IMG/VR virus record: IMGVR_UViG_3300050821_001791
Location: 1 to 38,157 of that record
Length of the DNA stretch: 38,157 bases
Origin: a virus
Direction: 5' to 3' (one strand)
Within the stretch, counting starts at the first letter, position 1; each line of letters starts with the position of its first letter. Below are positions 1-6,155 of this stretch, piece by piece. The notes below the pieces were generated by a model, which did not search any database, had not been told where the DNA came from, and saw only the letters and a list, made by a program, of their open reading frames with translations. Both the position numbers and the translations under genes were made by a program.

Positions 1-409
<409 letters not shown>

Positions 410-426
410 TTTTCCTCCTAAAGTGA

Positions 427-480
427 ATGGCCCTTTTTACCCCACAAGAGAACCGTGTCTTGTGCCACGGCAAGGGCCAT
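427..480 (-). promoter_or_regulatory. 54-nt nested hairpin upstream of the Imm5-like gene
   Basis: ATGGCCCTT (427-435) and AAGGGCCAT (472-480) form a perfect 9-bp outer stem. Inside it CACAAGA and TCTTGTG form a perfect 7-bp stem with an 8-nt loop, separated from the outer stem by symmetrical 7-nt internal loops. It ends about 10 nt before the AGGAGG of the gene at 409, so it would sit in that gene's 5' leader. It could be a translational or processing element. No U-tract follows, so it is not a classical terminator. Confidence 0.5.
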
Positions 481-634
481 AGTGTCGGGCGTTTGACAGT
501 ATTGCACTGTCATCACTGGTATTCACCGCTCGCGGATCATGCCGCAACGCCCAAAGTTGTGCGGGGGTGGCTAGAGCCCCATGCCTGAGTAGCCGCTTGG
601 CACTACGGCCCTTAACCCCCGCAAAATCAGTCAT
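437..634 (-). CDS. Doubtful 65-codon ORF
   Basis: An ORF whose ATG (634-632) overlaps the stop of the 30-residue membrane peptide upstream. It has no Shine-Dalgarno, a basic composition and no recognisable motif. It runs straight through three inverted repeats (427-480, 494-512, 560-623), which more likely explain the conservation of this stretch. Listed because coupling to the upstream stop is possible; a structured non-coding segment is at least as likely. Confidence 0.2.
   Translation of the reverse strand: MTDFAGVKGRSAKRLLRHGALATPAQLWALRHDPRAVNTSDDSAILSNARHYGPCRGTRHGSLVG
494..512. promoter_or_regulatory. 19-bp perfect dyad (operator-like)
   Basis: TGACAGT-ATTGC-ACTGTCA is a perfect inverted repeat with 7-bp arms and a 5-nt centre, the size of a dimeric repressor site. 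It lies in the 421-626 stretch between small genes of the leftward operon. It could equally be a short RNA hairpin. Confidence 0.4.
560..623. other. 64-nt inverted repeat with branched internal pairing
   Basis: TGCGGGGGT (560-568) and ACCCCCGCA (615-623) are perfect 9-bp complements. Between them lie competing short stems, for example GGC/GCC around TCTA and GTAG/CTAC. The fold resembles a small multibranch RNA but at about 62 nt is too short for a tRNA and lacks a convincing T-arm. The strand is undecided; leftward transcription is expected. Confidence 0.4.
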
Positions 635-719
635 TTCTAAACACCATAAACACCGCCACAATCCCGCATCCCATGAGGAACGCCGCGACCTGCAAGGGCC
701 ACATCCACCATCTAGGCAT
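627..719 (-). CDS. 30-residue single-span membrane peptide
   Basis: ATG at 719-717 follows GGGAGG with a 6-nt gap and overlaps the upstream stop by 8 nt. The peptide begins MPRWWMWPLQ and continues with a hydrophobic stretch (VAAFLMGCGIVAVFMVF), ending RND. This is one membrane span and almost nothing else. The function is unknown. It is one of several such micro-membrane genes in this operon. Confidence 0.65.
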   Translation of the reverse strand: MPRWWMWPLQVAAFLMGCGIVAVFMVFRND

Positions 720-906
720 CGTTAGCCTCCCTGGTTCTGTTGATCGCTTCTACCGCTCGGCTGGCGATATTGTAAACCGTCGAAAGTTCCGGCGTTTTCG
801 TTACAATTTCCATATGCCTTTGAATGGCAAAGAGCGCGTTAATCGCCAATTTGTAGCGAAGCGTTAGGCATCCGCAATCGTCGTAATGCGTTGTGTGACT
901 TCTCAT
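712..906 (-). CDS. Small protein of unknown function
   Basis: 64 residues. The start is ATG 906-904, overlapping the HNH stop as ATGA, with AGGAAAG just upstream; a longer reading is possible but has no ribosome site. Visible features are an N-terminal HYDDCGC motif and a helical body rich in Ala, Ile and Arg. No domain was recognised. Its place between the HNH gene and a membrane peptide gives no functional clue. Confidence 0.7.
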   Translation of the reverse strand: MRSHTTHYDDCGCLTLRYKLAINALFAIQRHMEIVTKTPELSTVYNIASRAVEAINRTREANDA

Positions 907-1202
907 TTTCTTTCCTGATGACAGGGCTTGCATAGCACTCTTAATTCGCCTTCAAATAACCGATAGCACCAATTTCCGTATTCCTCAAAGTTCGAGAATT
1001 CCCCGCAGGGAATGATATGGTCAACATCCATACAGTACTTAGGCAAAGTCTTATCGCAGATAAAACAACGATAAAGAGCCCCTTTCCCTTTTCCGATTTG
1101 TGCTAAGATCAAGGCTTGTCGCCGCGCCGGACTCCACATCCATATTTGGCGCGTTGCCGTTCTAAGCTTTCCAAAGACATTCCAGGCTTTTTTCTTAGCC
1201 AT
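903..1202 (-). CDS. Small HNH-family nuclease-like protein
   Basis: 99 residues. A basic N-terminus (MAKKKAWNVFGK) is followed by a zinc/HNH signature: CFIC at about 45-48, then the His-containing core DVDHIIPCG at about 59-67, and LCKPCHQERK at the C-terminus. The paired CxxC/CxxCH plus the DH core is the compact phage HNH or recombination-endonuclease fold. It overlaps the SSB-like gene as TAATG and follows a recombination ATPase, so a role in DNA recombination or repair is likely rather than homing. Confidence 0.75.
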   Translation of the reverse strand: MAKKKAWNVFGKLRTATRQIWMWSPARRQALILAQIGKGKGALYRCFICDKTLPKYCMDVDHIIPCGEFSNFEEYGNWCYRLFEGELRVLCKPCHQERK

Positions 1203-1570
1203 TAGAATGGTATTTCGTCATTTCTGGAACTGCCTTCCGCTGCAACATCTACAGGCACAGGATTTTTAATTCGAGCGTAGATCTTTCCTTTTACATCCTC
1301 ATTAGCTATGTCACATTTTAATTTACGACCTAGGGCAAGCGTGGGCTCTACGTCGTAAGATCCAGGCTTTACTTCCTTGAATTTCAAAGCTTTAAATATC
1401 GGCCCTACAAGCCATATAGGAACCGATTCGTGATAGAGCAATCCATCATCAGTCTTAAAATCAAAATCCCAGAAGACTGTTCCTCTTGTGTTTCGTTCTG
1501 ATGGAACACCTGAACATTCCAATACTAACCCCTTTGTCTCTGGAAAAACTTGTGCTGTGTCTACAATCAT
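1202..1570 (-). CDS. SSB-like / DUF669-type single-stranded DNA-binding protein
   Basis: 122 residues. The body (VFWDFDFKTDDG, VPIWLVGPIFKALKF, LGRKLKCDIANEDVKGK) has the pattern of the DUF669 proteins found next to phage Sak-type genes. The C-terminus NDEIPF matches the acidic tail with terminal Phe that bacterial and phage SSBs use to recruit partner proteins. The ATG overlaps the stop of the ATPase gene (ATGA). The context of ATPase, SSB and HNH makes a recombination/replication module. DNA binding itself is inferred. Confidence 0.7.
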   Translation of the reverse strand: MIVDTAQVFPETKGLVLECSGVPSERNTRGTVFWDFDFKTDDGLLYHESVPIWLVGPIFKALKFKEVKPGSYDVEPTLALGRKLKCDIANEDVKGKIYARIKNPVPVDVAAEGSSRNDEIPF

Positions 1571-2631
1571 TTTTTGGCTCCTTTAGGTTCCTTTTCTTTT
1601 GCTCCATTTGCGGCCAATGCCGCCAAATCAACCGTAATCGCTTCTCTGATCTTGAGAAGTCCTGCCTGTAAAACTTCTGGTTGCATTTCCTTAATCATGG
1701 CCCAGGCATAGCCCCCGAAAGCCATCTTTAAGAGGTCAAGCTTCTTTTTCGTTTCTTCGCTTGACCGCCCAGGATATGCCGCCGTGAGCGTGCTTTCTAT
1801 TTCTTCCGTCCATACCGCTTGCTTCTTTCGGATTTCGGCTACGGCCTTCCCGTCATCTGACGAGAAAAGCCCTTCACTATTGCGGCTCATATCCACGCCA
1901 ACATGAACGCCGCCAAGGTTAAGCATTTGGATATGAGGAAGGAACGTTTCAAAGGTTGGTTTATCAAACGCTTTTCCGTCGATCTTCCCGAAACGGTCTT
2001 TGAGTATCCAGGCCCTCGGAATCCAGAATCCCGTTTTTTGGTCAATAACTTTTTCCATCTCAACGAGAAGGGAAGGCTCATAGCTCATGTTCTTTTCTGT
2101 CGCCATACGGTTACCCGTAACAATCAGTTCCTTTTTCCCATCCCGTCCCGCGACATACTCATAATCATCTTTCGATCTTCCCCCAATTATGATGTGCATT
2201 TTGGCGTTTAGGTATCGCGTAGTAAAACGGTTCCATTCAGGTTTCAAAATGGCCCAGTCCTGAAACTCTAGCTTCGTTATTCCGTTCTTTTTTCTGTAGG
2301 CTGATTGAAGCTCATCCCAAACATGCGTAACGCTCTCAGCTATCAGCACATCAGAATTAGCTTCCGCCTCTTCCACAGCAGTCATTAAGTCCTCAAAGGA
2401 TCGGCTTTTGACGCTGAACAGCTTCACGCCAGCCGGTTTAAAGAGCGTTTCAAGGACGTAATCGCTTCCGGCTTCCGTGTCGAAGAAATAGACAGGCTTC
2501 GTGCTTTTGATGAGCTTATGTAGACCTATCGCTAACAGGCTCATTGTCCATGTTTTACCTGCTCCAGCTTCCGAATAGAATCCCGATTTCAAATAACTTT
2601 GCTGTTGCGACGCTTCTTTAAATAGTGACAT
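1567..2631 (-). CDS. Sak4-like / AAA_24 RecA-fold ATPase
   Basis: 354 residues with AAGGAGG before ATG 2631. The Walker A region is SEAGAGKTW (about residues 20-28), with Ser in place of the first Gly. YFFDTEAGSDY and the Walker B-like strand DVLIAESVTHVWDEL follow, then MHIIIGGRSKDDYEY. This is the phage AAA_24 family that includes Sak4-like single-strand annealing proteins. Gene order with an SSB-like protein immediately downstream supports a recombinase role. The Lys-rich C-terminus (KEKEPKGAKK) may contact DNA. Confidence 0.8.
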   Translation of the reverse strand: MSLFKEASQQQSYLKSGFYSEAGAGKTWTMSLLAIGLHKLIKSTKPVYFFDTEAGSDYVLETLFKPAGVKLFSVKSRSFEDLMTAVEEAEANSDVLIAESVTHVWDELQSAYRKKNGITKLEFQDWAILKPEWNRFTTRYLNAKMHIIIGGRSKDDYEYVAGRDGKKELIVTGNRMATEKNMSYEPSLLVEMEKVIDQKTGFWIPRAWILKDRFGKIDGKAFDKPTFETFLPHIQMLNLGGVHVGVDMSRNSEGLFSSDDGKAVAEIRKKQAVWTEEIESTLTAAYPGRSSEETKKKLDLLKMAFGGYAWAMIKEMQPEVLQAGLLKIREAITVDLAALAANGAKEKEPKGAKK

Positions 2632-2773
2632 TTAATTCCTCCTTAATTTCGTTTTTCTCACAGTAGCACTCATAGCAATAGTGCTTTGTGCTGACCAGAT
2701 TCGTCCCGTTCTCCGTTCGGCGGCGTTCTCCGTAAAAGGCAACGGCTGTTTGACCGCAGTTATCGCACTTCAT
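2618..2773 (-). CDS. 51-residue zinc-ribbon protein
   Basis: The start is ATG 2773-2771, overlapping the preceding stop as ATGA; a longer reading to 2851 lies inside the neighbour and is rejected. CDNC near the N-terminus and CYECYC near residue 36 give a two-knuckle zinc ribbon. Its last 14 nt overlap the ATPase gene. Protein or nucleic-acid contact is plausible; the function is unknown. Confidence 0.65.
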   Translation of the reverse strand: MKCDNCGQTAVAFYGERRRTENGTNLVSTKHYCYECYCEKNEIKEELNVTI

Positions 2774-3015
2774 CGGCGTTTCACCAGGCGGTACGCTAAG
2801 GGAATCAGAAACATCATCACGCCCACCACGAGCAAACCCCATCGTTTCCAAAATGACTCAGGAGCGCGGCGGTTCGTCGCTTTCCATCCGGCGGGTTGAC
2901 TCATGCTTCGCATCATGCCTTGACGAAGCATCGAGCCCTTGAAATCATCAACGCTCATTTTGTGTAGAGGATGAGGACAGGTTTCGGGATTAGCGCACGT
3001 ATAGACTTCTTTCAT
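2770..3015 (-). CDS. Tail-anchored small membrane protein
   Basis: 81 residues from ATG 3015-3013. The N-terminus has CANPETCPHPLH, which could bind metal. The middle is polar, and the C-terminus is one hydrophobic span (WGLLVVGVMMFLIPLAYRL) followed by VKRR, the layout of a tail-anchored protein facing the cytoplasm. Longer starts run through the gene at 3020-3175 and have no ribosome site. The function is unknown. Confidence 0.6.
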   Translation of the reverse strand: MKEVYTCANPETCPHPLHKMSVDDFKGSMLRQGMMRSMSQPAGWKATNRRAPESFWKRWGLLVVGVMMFLIPLAYRLVKRR

Positions 3016-3019
3016 CGGA

Positions 3020-3175
3020 TCAGTGGTCACGGGGTAGCTCCTTATCAAGCTGTTTGACTTCGTGCCAATACACCACGTCAAGCCAAAGGTACTTCGCATA
3101 GGCAACGGCGCGGTCATATCCTTTCGCTTGCTGTAGGTCATTGTAAGCCTGTAGATGCTCAAACTGTAGGCTCAT
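3020..3175 (-). CDS. 51-residue helical protein of unknown function
   Basis: ATG 3175-3173 with AGGTGG 5 nt upstream; it overlaps the previous stop as ATGA. The product is one amphipathic helix rich in Gln, Tyr and Leu (motif AYAKYLWLDVVYWHEVKQ). It explains the segment better than the alternative frame through it, which has no ribosome site. Confidence 0.65.
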   Translation of the reverse strand: MSLQFEHLQAYNDLQQAKGYDRAVAYAKYLWLDVVYWHEVKQLDKELPRDH

Positions 3176-3255
3176 AAAAACCACCTATTCATAATAGTTC
3201 CAACGATAAAAGCCAATAGACACGCAATTACCAACAGTAAATCATGTTCCCTCAT
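3172..3255 (-). CDS. 27-residue single-span membrane peptide
   Basis: ATG 3255-3253 follows GGAGG at 7 nt and overlaps the upstream stop as ATGA. MREHD is followed by the hydrophobic stretch LLLVIACLLAFIVGTI, then NRWFL. It is a complete single-span peptide, comparable with those at 627, 36210 and 36287. The function is unknown; inner-membrane interference or antiholin-like roles are possible. Confidence 0.65.
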   Translation of the reverse strand: MREHDLLLVIACLLAFIVGTIMNRWFL

Positions 3256-3437
3256 CGTGTCGCCTCCATTTCCTTATCCCAGTATTTGCACTCGTCGCAG
3301 GGGCAATACGTCGGGATCACGTTATGCTTACTGAGGAGATGATTGATCTGCAAAGACTCCGCTAGGAATTTCCAGATATCTCTTACAGATAGTTCTTTAT
3401 TCGCGATGGAGTGCTTACTGCTTTTTCCATTGTCCAT
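3252..3437 (-). CDS. Small cysteine-motif protein
   Basis: 61 residues with AGGAGG before ATG 3437. The N-terminus is polar and Ser/Lys rich; the C-terminal half has YCPCDECKYWD, a compact metal-binding candidate. Its first 55 nt overlap the 3' end of the HNH gene in another frame, suggesting the HNH gene was inserted in front of a pre-existing ribosome site. The function is unknown. Confidence 0.65.
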   Translation of the reverse strand: MDNGKSSKHSIANKELSVRDIWKFLAESLQINHLLSKHNVIPTYCPCDECKYWDKEMEATR

Positions 3438-3874
3438 TTGAACCTCCTAATTCTAAGTCTTAATCTTTCTTCTGGCATAGCGTAAATATTGGCCCATTCT
3501 TTAAACGTTTTTCGCTCTCCATTAAATTCAATTAGCATGGCTATTTTTCTTTTGTTATTGTTTTGGGTTTTCCAATCAGTCCAACGGCAATTATTAGGTG
3601 AATAATTACCGTCATTATTAATGCGGTCTAATGTGTATTCATGGGATGGCCTTCTTCCCATATCGGAAAGAAAATTTTTATAGTTATGCAACCATCTATT
3701 GCATACCTTAATTCCTCTGCCTCCATAATTTTTATAATAACGAGATTGGGGATTATTGCAACGATCTCTCATGGATTCCCAAGAGCGGTATTCAGTACTT
3801 CTATTTCCATTTATACAATCGCCGTGCTTAATTTTTCCCCCAAGCTTTGTCTCGCTATCTATCGTCTTAGGCAT
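3383..3874 (-). CDS. HNH homing-type endonuclease
   Basis: 163 residues. Motifs include YRSWESMRDRCNNPQ, YYKNYGGRGIKVCNRW, and the HNH core YTLDRINNDGNYSPNNCRW at about residues 80-98. This is the classical free-standing phage HNH protein of the type often paired with AP2-like DNA-binding regions; the C-terminal part (FKEWANIYAMPEERLRLRI) looks like a helix-turn-helix target-binding segment. It is the first gene of the leftward operon. Its ATG lies only 5 nt after a -10 box, so the mRNA may be leaderless. Confidence 0.85.
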   Translation of the reverse strand: MPKTIDSETKLGGKIKHGDCINGNRSTEYRSWESMRDRCNNPQSRYYKNYGGRGIKVCNRWLHNYKNFLSDMGRRPSHEYTLDRINNDGNYSPNNCRWTDWKTQNNNKRKIAMLIEFNGERKTFKEWANIYAMPEERLRLRIRRFKWTMEKAVSTPSRIKNYL

Positions 3875-3879
3875 GATTT

Positions 3880-3908
3880 ATATTACCACGTATTAGGTAT
3901 GGATGCAA
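3880..3908 (-). promoter_or_regulatory. Leftward promoter
   Basis: On the minus strand TTGCAT (3908-3903), a 17-nt spacer, then TAATAT (3885-3880), followed by only 5 nt (AAATC) before ATG 3874. There is no room for a ribosome site after the expected transcription start, implying a leaderless transcript. Confidence 0.6.
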
Positions 3909-3931
3909 GCACTATTTTACCAAATACTAAG

Positions 3932-3951
3932 AATGAGTCTAAAGACCCATT
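3932..3951. promoter_or_regulatory. Central operator-like dyad
   Basis: AATGAGTCT-AA-AGACCCATT: 9-bp arms with one mismatch around an AA centre. It lies midway between the divergent promoters and touches the rightward -35 box. The position fits a repressor that controls both arms. The HTH protein at 4419 is the only candidate regulator in the window. Confidence 0.55.
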
Positions 3952-3979
3952 GATAGTATTACCTTATATGTGGTACTCT
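3950..3979 (+). promoter_or_regulatory. Rightward promoter
   Basis: TTGATA (3950-3955), 18-nt spacer, TACTCT (3974-3979), then 5 nt before ATG 3985. The -10 region matches the leftward one over the element CCTWATAYGTGGTAMT, so the two promoters share an extended sequence as well as an unusually short distance to the start codon. Confidence 0.5.
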
Positions 3980-3984
3980 TAGGC

Positions 3985-4128
3985 ATGGAAAAAACAATTT
4001 GTGCCAACCGCGAATGTCTAACCAAGTTTAAACCAAAACCTTATTGGCAACGGTTTTGCAGTCCTAAATGCCGCGACCGTATTCACTACCTAGAAAAGAA
4101 AGAAGCCAAGCAAAAGAAGGCGGCTTAA
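3985..4128 (+). CDS. 47-residue zinc-finger-like protein
   Basis: First gene of the rightward arm. MEKTICANREC and FCSPKCRDR give Cys pairs spaced like a small zinc knuckle, followed by a Lys-rich tail (EKKEAKQKKAA). The start directly follows the promoter with no Shine-Dalgarno. Similar CSxxCR peptides occur widely in phages and are thought to bind nucleic acid or protein. The function is unknown. Confidence 0.65.
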   Translation: MEKTICANRECLTKFKPKPYWQRFCSPKCRDRIHYLEKKEAKQKKAA

Positions 4129-4131
4129 CCC

Positions 4132-4422
4132 ATGAACCTCGAAGACGAAGCGGAAAAGATTGCGCTAGCTATATCAAAAGAATGGCAAATGTGTTTGCCA
4201 CGAACTGTAGATAATGCCAAAAATGCTATTGCCGCCTTCGCCAAGGCCGTCAGGACAGAGGCGTTCGAGGAATGCGCAAAGATTGCGGAATCTTGGCGAT
4301 GTCAAGATGGAGAAGCCGATCCTTGTTACCCTTGCGATTGCGGAGGAGAAATTCCGCAAGAGGCGATTCCAAAAGCAATCCGCGCCCGCGCCACAGCCGA
4401 GCGCGGGGAGGGGCGTAAGTGA
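4132..4422 (+). CDS. Phage protein of unknown function
   Basis: 96 residues, starting 3 nt after the previous stop. A helical N-terminal half (AKAVRTEAFEECAKIAESW) resembles the common phage RNEALEEAA-type helix. A Cys cluster follows (CYPCDCGGE) and then an Arg/Ala-rich C-terminus. No enzyme motif was seen. Confidence 0.65.
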   Translation: MNLEDEAEKIALAISKEWQMCLPRTVDNAKNAIAAFAKAVRTEAFEECAKIAESWRCQDGEADPCYPCDCGGEIPQEAIPKAIRARATAERGEGRK

Positions 4423-4781
4423 GAGCGTCTGAAATGTTGGAGCCTACGGGCTGTGCCGTATGCGGTGCGGCATTGACCGAAGATCATTGGCGTACTCATC
4501 ATGCTGAAAAAACAATGGTCACTTGCCCTGATTGCAAAGGCAAAAAAGAAAAGGTTTATTGGGGATGTCCAGGCTTAAAGCGCATCGTTTTGCCTTGCGA
4601 TCGGTGCGCCGGTGTTGGGATTGTTTCAAGCGATTGGGAGCTATGGAAAATTCTAGGACTCAATCTACAGATTGATCGAGAAAATAGAGATGTGTCATTA
4701 CGTGAAGAAGCCAAACGACGGAAAATGTCAGCTTCGGAATTAAGCAGAATGGAGCGTGGAATTATTAAGCCGCAGGACTAA
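4419..4781 (+). CDS. Zinc-ribbon plus XRE-like HTH regulator
   Basis: 120 residues from GTG 4419 (GTGA overlap, GGAGG upstream). The first half has Cys pairs CAVC, CPDC and CDRC, the last two like a DnaJ-type or ribbon knuckle (CPDCKGKK, PCDRCAGVG). The C-terminal 30 residues (SLREEAKRRKMSASELSRME then RGIIKP) match an XRE helix-turn-helix. It is the best candidate for the protein that binds the dyad at 3932-3951. DNA target and repressor role are inferred. Confidence 0.65.
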   Translation: MRASEMLEPTGCAVCGAALTEDHWRTHHAEKTMVTCPDCKGKKEKVYWGCPGLKRIVLPCDRCAGVGIVSSDWELWKILGLNLQIDRENRDVSLREEAKRRKMSASELSRMERGIIKPQD

Positions 4782-4815
4782 GCGACGGGCCTAACCGCCC
4801 CTCGAAGGAAAGAAG

Positions 4816-5001
4816 ATGAAAATCGGTAAAGTATTGGCAACAATCTGGATTAGCATGGATATCGCTCAAGGTGCTTTTGCTATGGCGCAAACGCATGGTC
4901 TTATCCAATATCAAATTGACGACCAAGTATTTTTTTTAGGTTTTATATTTGGTGTTATCGTTCTAATATTTCTGTGGGCTGAGCCTAAAACACAGCCCTA
5001 G
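4816..5001 (+). CDS. Small membrane protein
   Basis: 61 residues, with AGGAAAG before the ATG. A moderately hydrophobic N-terminal helix (VLATIWISMDIAQGAFAMAQ) and a strongly hydrophobic C-terminal span (VFFLGFIFGVIVLIFLW) suggest two membrane passes. The function is unknown. Confidence 0.65.
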   Translation: MKIGKVLATIWISMDIAQGAFAMAQTHGLIQYQIDDQVFFLGFIFGVIVLIFLWAEPKTQP

Positions 5002-5032
5002 CCGCCGGATGAAAGACTAAAGGAGAAATAAA

Positions 5033-5275
5033 ATGAGCAATAGATTCACCTACGTCAAGTACACTCAGGATCAGCAAAATAAACAGGAAATGTTCAAGAA
5101 ATTATTTGAAGCTGTAGAACAATTCGGAGAACATGTATTGCCGGAAGGAAGGGCGAAAGCTTTATTTTTAACCACTCTCGAAGAATCCTATATGTGGACT
5201 GGAAAGGCAATCCGTGATGAACAAATAAACATATGCATGACAGCACAGGCAGACCACAAACCTGAACGGGGATGA
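5033..5275 (+). CDS. Acb2/Tad1-hairpin-like protein, putative anti-CBASS sponge
   Basis: 80 residues with a good AAGGAG site. The layout matches the Acb2/Tad1 hairpin family: RFTY at 4-7, a Gln-rich link, a first helix, LPEGR at 36-40 (family PxSRE), then LTTLEESYMW at 46-55 (family LTKLEEAxMW) and KAIRDEQ. Members sequester cyclic di- and trinucleotides made by CBASS or Thoeris defence. Assignment rests on this pattern; ligand binding is inferred. It sits among small early genes, where anti-defence genes are expected. Confidence 0.75.
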   Translation: MSNRFTYVKYTQDQQNKQEMFKKLFEAVEQFGEHVLPEGRAKALFLTTLEESYMWTGKAIRDEQINICMTAQADHKPERG

Positions 5276-5324
5276 GCCCCCGCTGAAAGAGCCGTGAAAA
5301 CGCTGACCCCAAAAAGGAGAAATC

Positions 5325-5477
5325 ATGGAAAGTCTACAAGAAGCTGAAAACAAAGACTTCAAGATCAAATGCCAATGCGGATTTAAGGGAACGGGAAACG
5401 ACCTGATTGCGCCCAACGATGACGAAGAAGTTATCCCATGTGCTCGTTGCGGACAACCGACTTGGGAATTTGTATAG
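5325..5477 (+). CDS. 50-residue zinc-ribbon protein
   Basis: AAGGAG precedes ATG 5325. KCQCGFKGTG and PCARCGQP form a standard four-cysteine ribbon separated by an acidic loop (NDDEEV). It overlaps other open frames but is the only one with a strong ribosome site. The function is unknown. Confidence 0.65.
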   Translation: MESLQEAENKDFKIKCQCGFKGTGNDLIAPNDDEEVIPCARCGQPTWEFV

Positions 5478-5496
5478 CTCGGCGTTCTCCGACGAC

Positions 5497-5688
5497 GTGA
5501 AGATTAAATATTACTTGGAAAAGTTGAGTGATAAGTTAATAGAAGCTCATTCGTGCTTCTTTCTCCATCGTTGGACAAAATGGGAGCGCACTGAAATTGA
5601 ATTAAAAGATGTAGGTTATACCATCACAGGACAGAGACGTTATTGCCTTAATTGTGGAATTGAAAAAGCCAGAAGATTAGTATCATAA
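5497..5688 (+). CDS. Small cysteine-pair protein
   Basis: 63 residues from GTG 5497. The start was chosen because TCCGACGAC directly precedes it, exactly as it precedes the next gene's ATG at 5699; a TTG at 5470 is an alternative. The C-terminal part (FFLHRWTKWE, RYCLNCGIEKARR) is the common phage pattern of a Cys/His, a Trp-rich strand and a CxxC ribbon. Confidence 0.55.
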   Translation: MKIKYYLEKLSDKLIEAHSCFFLHRWTKWERTEIELKDVGYTITGQRRYCLNCGIEKARRLVS

Positions 5689-5698
5689 CTCCGACGAC

Positions 5699-5872
5699 AT
5701 GAACCCTGAAAAGATAATGAAAAAACGCGGTCCTAAGAGAACGAAGCCGTATTGTGAAACATGTCATCATCCCCATTATGAGCATTTCAAATATCGTTGC
5801 GGTAATGTGTACTGCACATGTGAAAAAGGAAAAGAAGAATTGCGTCTTAGTCTTTTTGAACCAAGAACATGA
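5699..5872 (+). CDS. 57-residue zinc-binding protein
   Basis: Basic N-terminus (MKKRGPKRTK), then YCETCHHPHYEH and RCGNVYCTCEKG: six Cys and four His, enough for one or two zinc sites. No Shine-Dalgarno is seen; the start shares the TCCGACGAC sequence with the preceding gene. The function is unknown; nucleic-acid binding is plausible. Confidence 0.6.
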   Translation: MNPEKIMKKRGPKRTKPYCETCHHPHYEHFKYRCGNVYCTCEKGKEELRLSLFEPRT

Positions 5873-5915
5873 CACGGCGATGACCACCACAGGCACAGAG
5901 CCTCGCGGGTAACCA

Positions 5916-6122
5916 TTGACCACAATTCTTATTTTCAAAAATGATGGAGTATGGATTGATGGGATGCAATTATGTGAATATGGATGCGTTCTATGGAAAC
6001 ATGAAAGTTGCCCCTGTAATTGCGGATGTATGCGGCTAATAGGTTGGCACTTGATCGACGAAAACCCGCGCTTTTCCATTTGTCATGATTGGGAACCGTT
6101 GACAGGGAACACGCTGTCTTGA
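5916..6122 (+). CDS. Small Cys-rich protein
   Basis: 68 residues if TTG 5916 is used; an ATG further in is possible. It is Cys rich (CEYGC, CPCNCGC and one more Cys) with the His/Trp elements WKHE, GWHLI and HDWE, like the neighbouring CxxHxW proteins. The start is weak and the call is made on composition and position. Confidence 0.45.
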   Translation: MTTILIFKNDGVWIDGMQLCEYGCVLWKHESCPCNCGCMRLIGWHLIDENPRFSICHDWEPLTGNTLS

Positions 6123-6155
6123 TTTTGTGAAATAAGTTTACTAGGATCTGAAAGA

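Noticed and set aside
560-623. tRNA-like fold (7-bp acceptor-like GCGGGGG/CCCCCGC)
   Set aside because: The span is about 62 nt, there is no recognisable anticodon arm or GGTTCRA T-loop, and internal stems compete.
2770-3162. Long start for the tail-anchored membrane protein
   Set aside because: The extension runs out of frame through the 51-residue gene at 3020-3175, which has its own ribosome site; ATG 3015 is preferred.
4782-4815. GGGC/GCCC hairpin between 4419 and 4816 genes as a terminator
   Set aside because: The stem is only 4 bp plus a broken extension and is followed by the ribosome site AAGGAAAG rather than a T-run.
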